Position numbers and translations under genes: made by a program
Source: Desulfotignum sp.
GTDB taxonomy: Bacteria; Desulfobacterota; Desulfobacteria; Desulfobacterales; Desulfobacteraceae
Direction of reading: 5' to 3'
Assembly: GCA_011390335.1 (NCBI GenBank)
Contig: JAABSO010000002.1
Coordinates: 62,001 to 126,000 of the forward strand
DNA: 64,000 bases
Shown: in pieces, positions 27,742 to 36,105 of the stretch
How the letters are laid out: every line of letters begins with the position of its first letter
Position numbering within the stretch: position 1 is the first letter of the stretch
The notes under the pieces: generated by a model
The model's database searches: none
What the model saw: only the letters and a program-made list of their open reading frames with translations
What the model was told of the DNA's origin: nothing

Positions 27742-27975
27742 CGCGCCGGCGGCATCCTTCACGCCCGCAGCAAAGGCTATAACGAAGCTCAAAGAGTGTT
27801 TCAAGATCTGGAGGGCCGCCACGCGGTTTACGCCCGTAGTTGGCGTAGTGCAACGGTCCTCTACAATAGGGCAGCGGCGTTCTTTAGTTTGCCTCGCCAG
27901 ATCCAAGTCAATTTGATGAAGAAGAGAAAATAATGATTGTTGAGTAAGCACATATAGTGATATCATGGTCCCCGC
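27742..27975 (-). pseudogene. Relic of a transposon-associated Cys-rich protein
   Basis: The minus strand reads SLFSLLHQIDLDLARQTKER, then RCP. After restoring one lost base it continues CRGPLHYANYGRKPRGGP and LCCGREGCRRRV. I recall this pattern (CPxCGGPLHxANYxRKPRGG, CCGREGCRRR) from a small protein family found beside transposases. The frame is broken near 27870 and the 3' end is missing at 27742. Confidence 0.5.
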
Positions 27976-27991
27976 CATTGGTTAATGTGGC

Positions 27992-28046
27992 AGGAGCCCT
28001 CTATCAACGCATCAGCCAAGAAACGTGAGGGGGCTCCTTTCTTTTT
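27992..28046 (+). terminator. Intrinsic terminator-like hairpin
   Basis: AGGAGCCC pairs with GGGCTCCT across a 23-base loop and is followed by TTCTTTTT on the plus strand. It faces away from the phosphatase gene and has no obvious upstream plus-strand gene, so it may belong to the decayed element. Confidence 0.45.
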
Positions 28047-28067
28047 CCCTCACTTTTCTGGACCATT

Positions 28068-28697
28068 TTAGCTATGACCGCAAATGGCGGTTGGATCAAA
28101 ACCAATGGTTCCCAAGACGGCAAATTTGTTTTGCCCATCTTTCCGGACGATCACCATTTCTCCTGAACCGGGAAAAATATCCGTAAAAGCGGTTATGTTG
28201 ACCTGATGGGTAACAAGGATGAGGGGATCCCTGATTTCTTTATCATTGATCCAACTTTTTAGCGCCGCAGTTTGTTCTTCCCTTTTTTCGAAGTGTCGAA
28301 AGAAAGAGTTTAGAATTTCGAGTTCCTGAACAGGTCCAAGATGCAGTAGGGTGGCGGTTTCAAGACATCTGCACCACTGGCTTGAGTAAACTTGGGCTCT
28401 ATGAATGCCCTTGGCACGAAAAAGCCTGCCAATATTCCTGGCTTGATTGCGACCTCTTTCCGAGAGATTTCTTTGGGTGGCACAGTCCCTGAGATTAAAA
28501 TCCGGTGGGTCTCCCGTTCCTGGAGCCAGTGCATGACGAATCAAAGCAAAATGGTTCTCTTTTTTCAGCTCCTGCCAGAGATCCTTCTCGGTTGCCCTTC
28601 CATGTCGGATCATAGAACCAGACAGGCAGATGCAAAAGACAAAAGACAGGAGAAATAATTGAATTGGCAACTTTTTGTAAATCTTCATTGATTTCAA
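28068..28697 (-). CDS. Histidine phosphatase superfamily protein, exported
   Basis: 209 residues. A signal or anchor sequence (about 9-30) is followed by the phosphoglycerate-mutase-like core. ALIRHALAPGTGDPP contains the catalytic RH pair. The later NLSERGRNQARNIGR and YSSQWCRCLETA motifs are conserved, and VTHQVNITAF holds the second catalytic histidine. Probably a periplasmic phosphatase; substrate unknown. It overlaps the small upstream gene by 4 bases. Confidence 0.82.
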   Translation of the reverse strand: MKSMKIYKKLPIQLFLLSFVFCICLSGSMIRHGRATEKDLWQELKKENHFALIRHALAPGTGDPPDFNLRDCATQRNLSERGRNQARNIGRLFRAKGIHRAQVYSSQWCRCLETATLLHLGPVQELEILNSFFRHFEKREEQTAALKSWINDKEIRDPLILVTHQVNITAFTDIFPGSGEMVIVRKDGQNKFAVLGTIGFDPTAICGHS

Positions 28698-28918
28698 CCA
28701 TCTTCATTATTTTCAGGATTTTTTGCTTTTAGGATAGCATCCTCTTCCTCTTTTAATGTTTCCAAAACATGCTTACTAAAATCATCTGGCTTATCAGACT
28801 CAGTATCAACATACATCGCGAACGCTTCAGGATATAATGATTTCAAATTAATATTTTTTTTGGAGTTTTTGAAATTTACACGAATCATATTATCAGGATA
28901 TGTTTTTCTTTCGGTCAT
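28694..28918 (-). CDS. Hypothetical protein, 74 residues
   Basis: Hydrophilic and acidic, with no recognised domain. The start ATG 28918 has a ribosome site (GGAGGATACCTC region). Its stop overlaps the start of the phosphatase gene, so the two are probably cotranscribed. Confidence 0.5.
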   Translation of the reverse strand: MTERKTYPDNMIRVNFKNSKKNINLKSLYPEAFAMYVDTESDKPDDFSKHVLETLKEEEDAILKAKNPENNEDG

Positions 28919-29053
28919 GAGGTATCCTCCTTGCTTTCAAAAAAATGGACTGCTCCATAATATAGCTATCATTGAGAGGATGTACACTATTTTGTGAGAA
29001 ACACCATCATTGAAAAAGGTCGAATAGTTTGAAGGACAGCAGGAATGCGCCAA

Positions 29054-29269
29054 CTATTTATGATCCTTTACCGCTTTCAAAATCAGCAGAATCAATGGAA
29101 ACAAATGGAAAAACAAATCAAAAATATCAACCGGTTTATGCAAGGTTCCATTTTTTAGCATCAAAATTTTTTCAACCACATGGGGCATTGGCGTGAAAGG
29201 GGCCAGTAACATGAAAACCGTAAAAATAAGCAACACTGTATATGGGATTTTGTCCAGAAATTTTAACAT
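29054..29269 (-). CDS. Small membrane protein, two transmembrane segments
   Basis: 71 residues from the ATG at 29269 (an upstream TTG at 29311 is less likely). It begins MLKFLDKIPYTVLLIF and has hydrophobic helices at about 8-28 and 50-66, joined by PMPHVVEKILMLKNGTLHKP. I recall close relatives in marine Proteobacteria annotated without function. Confidence 0.6.
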   Translation of the reverse strand: MLKFLDKIPYTVLLIFTVFMLLAPFTPMPHVVEKILMLKNGTLHKPVDIFDLFFHLFPLILLILKAVKDHK

Positions 29270-29416
29270 TGTTAATGATAGCATGCCCATGGACAATTTA
29301 AAACTCGGCAAATGATGACTATCACATATGTTTTTTTGGACCGCTTTGTCTTTACATGCCTATCTGCAAAAGACTAATATGGGAAGAGAACTCAATCAAC
29401 AGGATAAAGTTTTTAT

Positions 29417-29908
29417 ATGCCAAAATCCTTAGGACCCGAATACGCGTCGATAGATGACGTAGAGTTTATCCCAAAGTACAAAGCCACCTGCTTTTGTGGG
29501 GCTGTTCGATATGAGGTGGGCGCTGATCCAGTGGATGCTAAAATTTGTCATTGCCTAGCTTGCCAGAAACTTCATGGTGCTCCCATGCAGTGGGCGGCCA
29601 TCTTCCATAAACGTCATGTGAGAATTACAGCCGGTTTAGACCGCCTGGTTTTCTATTGCAGCGAGCGCGACAGACCTGAGCGTATTTTACCATGCAAGGT
29701 CAGCTGCGGCAGGTGTGGTACCCTAATTGCCGATGAAGGACGCAGAATGTGGCTTGCCTTCCCCTCATTGTTTGATTTCGGTCATCCCGCACATGTGCCG
29801 GATTCATTCAAACCCACATGTCATATTTTCTATGGTACAAGAGTCATTGAATCTTGGGCTGGTCTGCCAAAGTGGTCAGGGCATAAGAATCATTCCAGCT
29901 TGCTGTAA
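29417..29908 (+). CDS. GFA (CENP-V) family zinc protein
   Basis: 163 residues of the family named after glutathione-dependent formaldehyde-activating enzyme. The zinc ligands are CFCGAV, CHCLACQKLHG and CGRCGT. Most members are not proven Gfa enzymes. It starts at ATG 29417 and stands alone, ahead of repeat copies 10 and 11. Confidence 0.82.
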   Translation: MPKSLGPEYASIDDVEFIPKYKATCFCGAVRYEVGADPVDAKICHCLACQKLHGAPMQWAAIFHKRHVRITAGLDRLVFYCSERDRPERILPCKVSCGRCGTLIADEGRRMWLAFPSLFDFGHPAHVPDSFKPTCHIFYGTRVIESWAGLPKWSGHKNHSSLL

Positions 29909-30093
29909 AATTGTTTTATCGATGAAAAGGATAGTGGTTTATGAATTAGTAAAATTCTCTATTTGATGAAATAGATTGCATTCCCACTGCCCAAACCCAG
30001 ATGAAGCGAAATTCCACTGTGAGTGCCCACCGAAACCATTGTACAAACAGGTGGGGACGTGTTTTTCAAAATTCTCCAGCCGCTTACTGAAAA

Positions 30094-30180
30094 CCGACAT
30101 TACCAGGTTTTGGTTTGTATTGGTATCCTCTATAAATTGGCCCTGGAAAATTTCTGGTATTGGATAATTTATTCTAAACG
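30094..30180 (+). repeat. Dispersed repeat, copy 10
   Basis: Left arm CGACATTACCAGGTTTTGG, GGTATCC at 30122, CCCTGGAAAATTT, GGATAATTTATTC from 30162. Confidence 0.65.
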
Positions 30181-30193
30181 ACCACCGGCTGCA

Positions 30194-30311
30194 AACCTGT
30201 GGATTTAAAGCTCGGCGGGCTTAACCGCCGACTGAAAGCGAATACGTCTGAAAGATGGTGGTTTTAAACCACGGGCCGAGCGCCCAAGGCGGCCTAAAGG
30301 CACCTGTGGAA
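30194..30311 (+). other. Structured element of unknown nature
   Basis: Dense secondary structure: GCTCGGC (30210-30216) can close with GCCGAGC (30275-30281) around a hairpin GTGGTTT-T-AAACCAC (30258-30272). An alternative hairpin CGGCGG/CCGCCG lies at 30213-30230. The segment is bracketed by CCTGTGGA at about 30197 and 30304. It could be the end of an IS200/IS605-type element or a noncoding RNA; no protein frame fits. Confidence 0.4.
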
Positions 30312-30413
30312 AATAAACCTCATTTAATCATGATAAATGTCAGAGTCCGGATATTTTTTTTTGGGCAACAGTCTTTGCAGTACTCTATCTAAATTTTAAT
30401 CTGAATGCTTTTT

Positions 30414-30498
30414 ATGGTATCCCAAAATAAATGACCCTTAAAAATTTTTTCCCATGGGATAATAAACTTTGAGCAGGAAAAATAGGTAACACCGGCCA
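30414..30498 (+). repeat. Dispersed repeat, copy 11
   Basis: Perfect arms TATCCCA (30418-30424) and TGGGATA (30455-30461), then TTGAGCAGGAAAAATAGGTA, which is shared imperfectly with copy 12. Confidence 0.65.
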
Positions 30499-30619
30499 TC
30501 ACCGGGACTCAACCACGCCGCCAAGGATCTACAGGATAAGGCCACCATACTGCCCGGCGTGGTTGCTTGTCCGCGTGCATGGCCACGTTCCAAACCATGT
30601 CTACTTCCCAGCTTTCGAT

Positions 30620-31291
30620 TTAGCGATTAGCAAACCATACAGCATAATCCGAGACCAGTTGCATGTTTTTACTATTACTCTTGACAGCCAAATCGCAAAG
30701 AGGAAAATCTACCTTTCGAGAGTCCCTTCTACACTCAACAATGATCCCATAGAAATCATCCACTACGGTAATACTCACGACTTTTAGTCGATCGCCTTGG
30801 CGCAGTCTTTCCTTCTCCTGATACTCGCTGACCTCTGCCTCAAAGGGGAATCTTAGATTCTCTTCAAGGTATCTCTCCCAAGCTTCAAATACTTCCCATT
30901 CACTTTTTGCACCAGACAAAACCTTCTGAATACGCTTTCCCTCTTCTCCAAAAGAATACCAGCCAATCCAGGAAGTGATTTCGCCAACAGCGTCATTAAC
31001 ATCTTTTTGTGTATCTCTGATCGGTGCAAATTCTACATCGTCAATTTCCAGATAAAACTGCTGCCAATCCATTCCTTCTAATTCACTTTGTTCCAAGTAG
31101 GATTGAGGCATGCTTCTGAGCGTTTGGCTATCCCATGCAACGAGAAGTTGTGGATGACCACTCTCGTCTTTCTCAATTTCCAAGATTCTGCCTTGCCAAC
31201 CGCTCAAAGCCATATCTGAGTCCGGGTCCTTTATCCCTTCCTTCACTCTTATAGAACTCCCCACTTTGAAACTGGGATTGATTTTATGCAT
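30620..31291 (-). CDS. Hypothetical protein with N-terminal beta-barrel-like segment
   Basis: 223 residues from the ATG at 31291. A longer in-frame start would run into the dispersed repeat. Residues 5-60 (GSSIRVKEGIKDPD, LSGWQGRILEIE, LLVAWDSQTL) look like a small SH3-like or Tudor-like barrel. Residues 150-223 include a charged helix and RQGDRLKVVSITVVDD. I recall relatives labelled calcium-binding protein without proof. Cytoplasmic, no signal peptide. Confidence 0.55.
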   Translation of the reverse strand: MHKINPSFKVGSSIRVKEGIKDPDSDMALSGWQGRILEIEKDESGHPQLLVAWDSQTLRSMPQSYLEQSELEGMDWQQFYLEIDDVEFAPIRDTQKDVNDAVGEITSWIGWYSFGEEGKRIQKVLSGAKSEWEVFEAWERYLEENLRFPFEAEVSEYQEKERLRQGDRLKVVSITVVDDFYGIIVECRRDSRKVDFPLCDLAVKSNSKNMQLVSDYAVWFANR

Positions 31292-31362
31292 ATTTTGCTC
31301 CACTGCTCGGTTCAAGCAAGCGCTTCTTATGATCCTTATTGCAACAATCATTTCTAAACAAA

Positions 31363-31465
31363 TCGACCATATCAGGATTTGAATATTCATGGTATCCCAA
31401 AGTAAATGACCATGGAAATTTTTATACATAGGATAATTTATGCAGCAGGGAAAATTGGTAACGCC
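31363..31465 (+). repeat. Dispersed repeat, copy 12
   Basis: Left arm CGACCATATCAGGATTTGAA, TATCCCA at 31393, AGGATAATTTA at 31430, then GCAGGGAAAATTGGTAAC as in copy 11. Confidence 0.65.
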
Positions 31466-31535
31466 ATTTTAAGCCGCAGTTTTAGGAGTACAGCGGAGAA
31501 AACCTTCAGGTTGAAACAGTTGATAACCTGGTTCA

Positions 31536-31808
31536 TTAAGCAGATAAAAGTTGAGGACGTCGTGCGGGGATACCAAAAAGCATTCCTTCAATACTTATAT
31601 CCTCATCAATGTCAGGCCAGTGAATACCTTGCCCAGTGCCAATTATTTCGTAATTTTGACGCTGTTTCGGAGTTGCGTCCGACAACCTCCAAGACCACGC
31701 CAATGGAACACTTATTCTTCGACCGTCAGAAAGAAAGGCCGTTATCTCACTGTCCGTTATTTCTATGTTAGTCAATCTTGGTTCTGTAATTTCAACCGCA
31801 GTGCTCAT
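31536..31808 (-). CDS. DUF2442 domain protein (putative antitoxin-like partner)
   Basis: 90 residues. NIEITDSEITAFLSDGRRISVPLAWSWRL and GIHWPDIDEDISIEGML are typical of DUF2442. It overlaps the upstream DUF4160 gene by 4 bases. DUF4160-DUF2442 pairs are frequent in accessory regions and have been proposed as toxin-antitoxin-like modules; this is not proven. Confidence 0.8.
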   Translation of the reverse strand: MSTAVEITEPRLTNIEITDSEITAFLSDGRRISVPLAWSWRLSDATPKQRQNYEIIGTGQGIHWPDIDEDISIEGMLFGIPARRPQLLSA

Positions 31809-32029
31809 GCCATGCCTCCAATATTACTGTCATATTCGATTGAATTTTTTTTTCTAATTGAGTTCAAGTCCGTTGGAGAAAATCCATTGTTCTTGCCCAA
31901 AACAAGAGGATTTAACCAAAATTTGCATACTGCCTTATCTCTTTGAACGTGAACATGCCCTGGTTCATTGCAGTCAAAGCTGTAAAAAAATAAACGATAA
32001 GGACCTGGAATGCTTTTAACTGTTGGCAT
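31805..32029 (-). CDS. DUF4160 domain protein
   Basis: 74 residues. MPTVKSIPGPYRLFFYSFD, EPGHVHVQRDKAVCKFWL and NNGFSPTDL fit DUF4160, with the HVHV motif and the aromatic FFYS strand. First gene of a two-gene unit with DUF2442. Confidence 0.8.
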   Translation of the reverse strand: MPTVKSIPGPYRLFFYSFDCNEPGHVHVQRDKAVCKFWLNPLVLGKNNGFSPTDLNSIRKKNSIEYDSNIGGMA

Positions 32030-32395
32030 TTTCTTTTGTTCTCATTTTTATTTCCATATCATTATACTGATATTTGGTCATTTTTGAAATGGTATAAACA
32101 AAACCAGGCCTGCATTTTTTCCAATTGTAAAATATCAACCATCTTGCAACTAAGCTTGATTTTCTAACGCGGGAAACCCGCAACCCATTTGTCCCTCCCC
32201 ATTTTCTTGTTTTTTTTAAAGAAACTGAGGAGTAAGGCACTAATACCTCAACTATAGTCCTGATATCATTGATTCTTTCAGAACACAACCATAGCTTTCA
32301 TATCGATGAATATCGGAATTCACCTCAGCATAGTATACAGATTATGACCACCGTTATAAAAACAAAGATGCTGAGTCTCCCCCGGACGTACCGAC
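32030..32395. other. Spacer without a convincing gene
   Basis: An open frame on the minus strand (32016-32288) overlaps the DUF4160 start and shows no family features, so I do not call it. Confidence 0.35.
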
Positions 32396-32641
32396 TGCCA
32401 CATTTGACAGCAATCTGAAGCGCAGGCAGGTAGACCATCAGAAGTTCATCCAGTGGATTAAACAACATCTTCATCCAGATATTGATTACGGCCGAACCCA
32501 CATTGATGAGCAGTGCAGGTATCCAAGATCGGTGTCTCTTACCAGTGTCGAGAATTCAGTCATTTCTCATCAATTATGCTTTGGAAATCAGGAGCAGAGA
32601 AGATTCTGCGGGGTGGTATCGAAGTTCTTTATGGTCGCTGA
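32396..32641 (+). pseudogene. Relic of a phage/ICE-type accessory protein
   Basis: One frame reads FDSNLKRRQVDHQKFIQWIK, then QHLHPDIDYGRTHI. After at least one frameshift another reads LWKSGAEKILRGGIEVLYGR then TGA. The combination DYG-x-I/H followed by LxKxGAEK is typical of a small protein found on phages and integrative elements. Nothing of the flanking element remains. Confidence 0.5.
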
Positions 32642-32814
32642 CTGGGCTGTGGGATATATTGCATAAATATGATTGAAATATTTTGAAGGGCAGGGATGAT
32701 GACCCAATTCTTGCGGGACCTGTTCAGGTAGCCGCATATTGACCGCATGTTGATCACTATTTTTAAAACCAGTATGATTCCGAAAGTTTAGCTCCTTATG
32801 TGACGGTGCTTTGT

Positions 32815-33516
32815 TTATAACAGGGGCATGGCCGGCATGGCAGAAAGAATCCGCTGCTGCCTTTTTTTCAGGTACGGGCTGGGATCATGGGGTGACCATC
32901 TGTGGGGACTGGGCAGCACCGCAGCCATCAGGGCTGCCTGCTCTTTGGTCAGGCCGGCGGCATCTTCTGCAAAATAAGTGCGTGCCCCTGCCTGGGCCCC
33001 TACAATACCGGTGCCCCAGTCCACGGTATTCAAATAGATCTCCAGGATGCGTGGTTTGTCCCACACCAGTTCGATGAGCACGGTGTACCAAGCCTCTGCC
33101 AGTTTTCGCAGAGGATTCCGGGTGGCCGGCAGGAACACGGACCGGGCCGCCTGCATGGTGATGGTGCTGGCTCCTCTGAAGGATTTTCCTTCCAGGACAT
33201 TGTTTAAGACGATTTTTATTTCTTCAAAATCAAATCCATGATGGATTAGAAACCGCTGGTCTTCAGCGGCAATGACCGCCTGCTTTAAATGGGGGGAAAT
33301 ACTGGAAAGATCCTGCCATTCATAGGCAGGCACAACATAAGGGGCATCAAACAATTCATGGCGCAGCCGTTCCCAGACCATGTTGATGGTGAACGGCGGG
33401 GCAATAAATTTCAATACCGCTACCTGGAACAGGGTCAGGCAGACAAGGAGCAGGAAAAGCTTTATAAAGCTTCTTAATACCCACCCGGAAAGTGACTTGC
33501 GCTGTGTTTTTTTCAT
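32815..33516 (-). CDS. mtgA: Monofunctional peptidoglycan glycosyltransferase
   Basis: Polymerises lipid II into glycan strands in the periplasm (GT51 family). About 233 residues from ATG 33516 (an in-frame start at 33552 is possible). A membrane anchor lies at about 15-38. The catalytic glutamate is in AVIAAEDQRFLIHHGFD, followed by KSFRGASTITMQAARSVFL and RKLAEAWYTVLIEL. Length and motifs are normal. It marks the return to dense core sequence. Confidence 0.92.
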   Translation of the reverse strand: MKKTQRKSLSGWVLRSFIKLFLLLVCLTLFQVAVLKFIAPPFTINMVWERLRHELFDAPYVVPAYEWQDLSSISPHLKQAVIAAEDQRFLIHHGFDFEEIKIVLNNVLEGKSFRGASTITMQAARSVFLPATRNPLRKLAEAWYTVLIELVWDKPRILEIYLNTVDWGTGIVGAQAGARTYFAEDAAGLTKEQAALMAAVLPSPHRWSPHDPSPYLKKRQQRILSAMPAMPLL

Positions 33517-33680
33517 GACGGCTTTCCTTTTTCGAAAAGATCCTACCGGCAATTCAATTGGTTGTCAATCCGGCATTCATTTGCTCCGGTTGCACATGCA
33601 TTCCGGCCGTGCTATAAAAGCCTTACAGATAAGCAGGCCCAAAACAGATGGGAATAAATTTTTAAAGTGCTGGCTCTCCC

Positions 33681-33887
33681 ATGACATATAATTTTGATCC
33701 GGACAAGTGGTATGATGACCAATTGTCAATCCTTCAGAAAAGGTTCAGACATGGCGAGATATCCCCGGAAAAATATGACCTGGCTGTGTCCGAACTGGAC
33801 CACAAACTTGCAGCCATGTGGGAACGGCTGGACGGCACTTATATTATAGAAAAAAATCCTGATGAAAAAAGACACCGTGGCAAATAA
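33681..33887 (+). CDS. Hypothetical protein, 68 residues
   Basis: Hydrophilic, helical and charged, starting MTYNFDPDKWYDDQ; no recognised family. ATG 33681 lies about 165 bases downstream of the divergent mtgA start. Confidence 0.55.
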   Translation: MTYNFDPDKWYDDQLSILQKRFRHGEISPEKYDLAVSELDHKLAAMWERLDGTYIIEKNPDEKRHRGK

Positions 33888-33978
33888 TTGTGCTGTATTT
33901 TCTTTGGGGACACTTTTATTATTGAACCCTGTGTGATAAAATTTTGGAATAGTTTATATGAACAATCAGGAGAAGAGT

Positions 33979-34671
33979 ATGGCGGATAATAAAAATAGTG
34001 CGCATCCTTCATGTGCTGCATGTGACAGCCCGGTGGGGGGAAAAATATGTTTTACAGAAAAGGGAAAAGGCCATAAGGGATGCCCTACAGTGACCTGTAA
34101 ACCGGTGCTGGAAGCGGCCAACAAGGCATATGAAGCAGATAATGTTCAAAAATTTGCCCATGCCGCATCTGTCCAGGAGGCTGCCTGTTATGCCAACCGG
34201 GACCAGCAGCCCTATGTGATGCAGCCCTGCAAAACCAGGATTGTGGAAACCTGCGAATTTGCCGGGAGAATGGGGTATCAGCGCATCGGCCTGGCTTTCT
34301 GCCTGGGACTTTGTGCCGAGGCGAAAACCGTTGGAGAGATTTTTGAAGCCCATGGTTTTGAGGTGGTTTCCGTGTGCTGCAAAGCCGGCAGGACATCCAA
34401 GGATCTCATCGGTATCACGGATGTGGATAAGATATACAGGGGAACTGATGAAGCCATGTGCAATCCCGTATTCCAGGCACAGCTGCTGAACAGGGAACAG
34501 GTGGATTTCAATGTTCTGCTGGGCCTGTGCGTGGGACATGATGCACTGTTTTTCAGGAACACGAATATTCCCACCACAGTGCTGGCGGTAAAGGACCGGG
34601 TCACCGGACACAACCCCCTGGCTGCCGTGTACCAGGCAGATTCCTATTACCGCAAGATCCGCAATCCGTAA
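33979..34671 (+). CDS. DUF1847 family Cys-rich protein
   Basis: 230 residues from ATG 33979, which has GGAGAAG upstream (an ATG at 33958 is also in frame). Cysteines abound: CAACDSP, GCPTVTCKP, LAFCLGLCAEAK, VSVCCKAG. The pattern and length fit DUF1847, believed to bind a metal or cluster; members are common in strict anaerobes. It is 3 bases ahead of surE and probably cotranscribed. Confidence 0.8.
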   Translation: MADNKNSAHPSCAACDSPVGGKICFTEKGKGHKGCPTVTCKPVLEAANKAYEADNVQKFAHAASVQEAACYANRDQQPYVMQPCKTRIVETCEFAGRMGYQRIGLAFCLGLCAEAKTVGEIFEAHGFEVVSVCCKAGRTSKDLIGITDVDKIYRGTDEAMCNPVFQAQLLNREQVDFNVLLGLCVGHDALFFRNTNIPTTVLAVKDRVTGHNPLAAVYQADSYYRKIRNP

Positions 34672-34674
34672 GAC

Positions 34675-35427
34675 ATGCATATTTTTCTCACAAATGATGA
34701 CGGGTTTCAGGCCCCGGGCATCCAGGCATTGTATGAAGTGTTGTGCCGGGACCACCATGTGGTGATGGTGGCGCCGGACCGGGAAAAAAGTGCGGTGAGC
34801 CATGGCATCACCCTGCACCATCCCATGCGGATTCAGCAGATGCCGGCTGAAGGCGGCGGCAGGATATATGCTGTTGACGGTACCCCGGCGGACTGTGTCA
34901 AGCTGGGGTTGTCTGAATGTGTTGATGCACCCCCGGACATGTTGATCTCAGGGATTAATCCGGGAACCAACATCGGCATTGACATCAATTATTCAGGCAC
35001 GGTTGCCGCTGCAAGGGAAGGGGCACTGAACGGCATCATGAGCATGGCGGTTTCCATGAAGATCAGCCGGGTCATGGATTATGAAAAACTGGCCAGGTGC
35101 ATTGCCGGCATGACCGAAACCATCCGGGAACATACCCTTCCCTCCGGCACTTTTTTGAATATCAATGCCCCGGGTATTGCGTTTTCCGAAATTGCAGGGG
35201 TGAAAATCACCTGCCAGGCCTTTGACAACCTGTCTTGCATTTTTGAAAAACGAAAAGACCCCAAACAACGGTGCTATTTCTGGTATGGAAACCAGGAACC
35301 GGTACCCGGGGCCCAGGATACCGATGTCAATGCCATTGCACAAAATTATCTGTCCATCACCCCTCTTCGGTGTGATCTCACTGACTACCGGGCCATGGCG
35401 GAAATGCCGGTTTTTTCAATTGGCTGA
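34675..35427 (+). CDS. surE: 5'/3'-nucleotidase SurE
   Basis: Metal-dependent phosphatase of nucleoside monophosphates. 250 residues. Metal ligands are in LTNDDG (D8, D9), the serine loop VAPDREKSAVSHG, and the asparagine in SGINPGTNIG; YSGTVAAAREG is the family signature. Starts at ATG 34675. Confidence 0.93.
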   Translation: MHIFLTNDDGFQAPGIQALYEVLCRDHHVVMVAPDREKSAVSHGITLHHPMRIQQMPAEGGGRIYAVDGTPADCVKLGLSECVDAPPDMLISGINPGTNIGIDINYSGTVAAAREGALNGIMSMAVSMKISRVMDYEKLARCIAGMTETIREHTLPSGTFLNINAPGIAFSEIAGVKITCQAFDNLSCIFEKRKDPKQRCYFWYGNQEPVPGAQDTDVNAIAQNYLSITPLRCDLTDYRAMAEMPVFSIG

Positions 35428-35493
35428 TCCAGGCGCAGAAAACCAGAAAAATCGGTATGCCTGCCTGCTCACATGTGCGGGATATATCTGCAG

Positions 35494-35937
35494 ATGAACA
35501 CGATTTTAGACATGGCCACACAATACCAGGAGATTCTGGCGCTGTTGACGATTGTTTCGGCTGCCGGGTTTGTTTTCGGCCTGCTGGCGGTGTCCAGAGT
35601 GGTTTGCTGGCTGCCGGCTACCTATTTTGTGGGCTATGGTACGCCGGGGCCGGCCCCGAAACTGCTGCGAAGACGGGTCCGGGTGGTAAAAAACCTGGCA
35701 GGACTGGTTCTGATCTTTATAGGGTTAGTCATGCTGTTCGTGCCGGGCCAGGGCCTGCTGACCCTGTTTCTGGGGATTGTTCTCATGGATTTTCCCGGCA
35801 AAAAAAAATTGATCATATGGTTGATCCGCATGCGGCAGATCCAGTCATCGTTAAACTGGATCCGCAAAAAAAAAGGGCAGCCGCCTTTTGTGTTTCCGGA
35901 CCGGAGCACAAAATCCAGAAAAACAGGCAATCCCTGA
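35494..35937 (+). CDS. PGPGW-type small membrane protein
   Basis: 147 residues from ATG 35494. Two transmembrane helices (about 15-40 and 65-100) flank a basic loop. VMLFVPGQGLLTLFLGIVLMDFPGKK corresponds to the PGPGW motif of PF09656-like proteins, of unknown function. The tail is strongly basic. It may be cotranscribed with surE, 66 bases upstream. Confidence 0.7.
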   Translation: MNTILDMATQYQEILALLTIVSAAGFVFGLLAVSRVVCWLPATYFVGYGTPGPAPKLLRRRVRVVKNLAGLVLIFIGLVMLFVPGQGLLTLFLGIVLMDFPGKKKLIIWLIRMRQIQSSLNWIRKKKGQPPFVFPDRSTKSRKTGNP

Positions 35938-36105
35938 TCCAGGAAACGTTGTCTCCCTCACCTGACCTGGCGTTCAGCGCAAGGCTCTTTTGCCTCTGAA
36001 TATCCGTTCACAGGGTGCTATAGGGGAGTAACGCCGTGTAATGCATTTTTTCTTGCCCTGTGCCCTGTTGATGTGGATCCGTCAGAGACAAAGGGTATAT
36101 GTCTC

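Noticed and set aside
10178..31465. Dispersed repeats as integron attC sites
   Set aside because: No conserved GTTRRRY/RYYYAAC core pairs; a GTTGAGC in copy 3 is not kept in others. Genes point both ways and no integron integrase is present.
10178..31465. Dispersed repeats as a CRISPR array
   Set aside because: Copies are imperfect, 0.3-4 kb apart, and no cas gene is in the window.
32016..32288. 90-codon minus-strand ORF upstream of DUF4160
   Set aside because: It overlaps the DUF4160 start, has no recognisable content and no convincing ribosome site.
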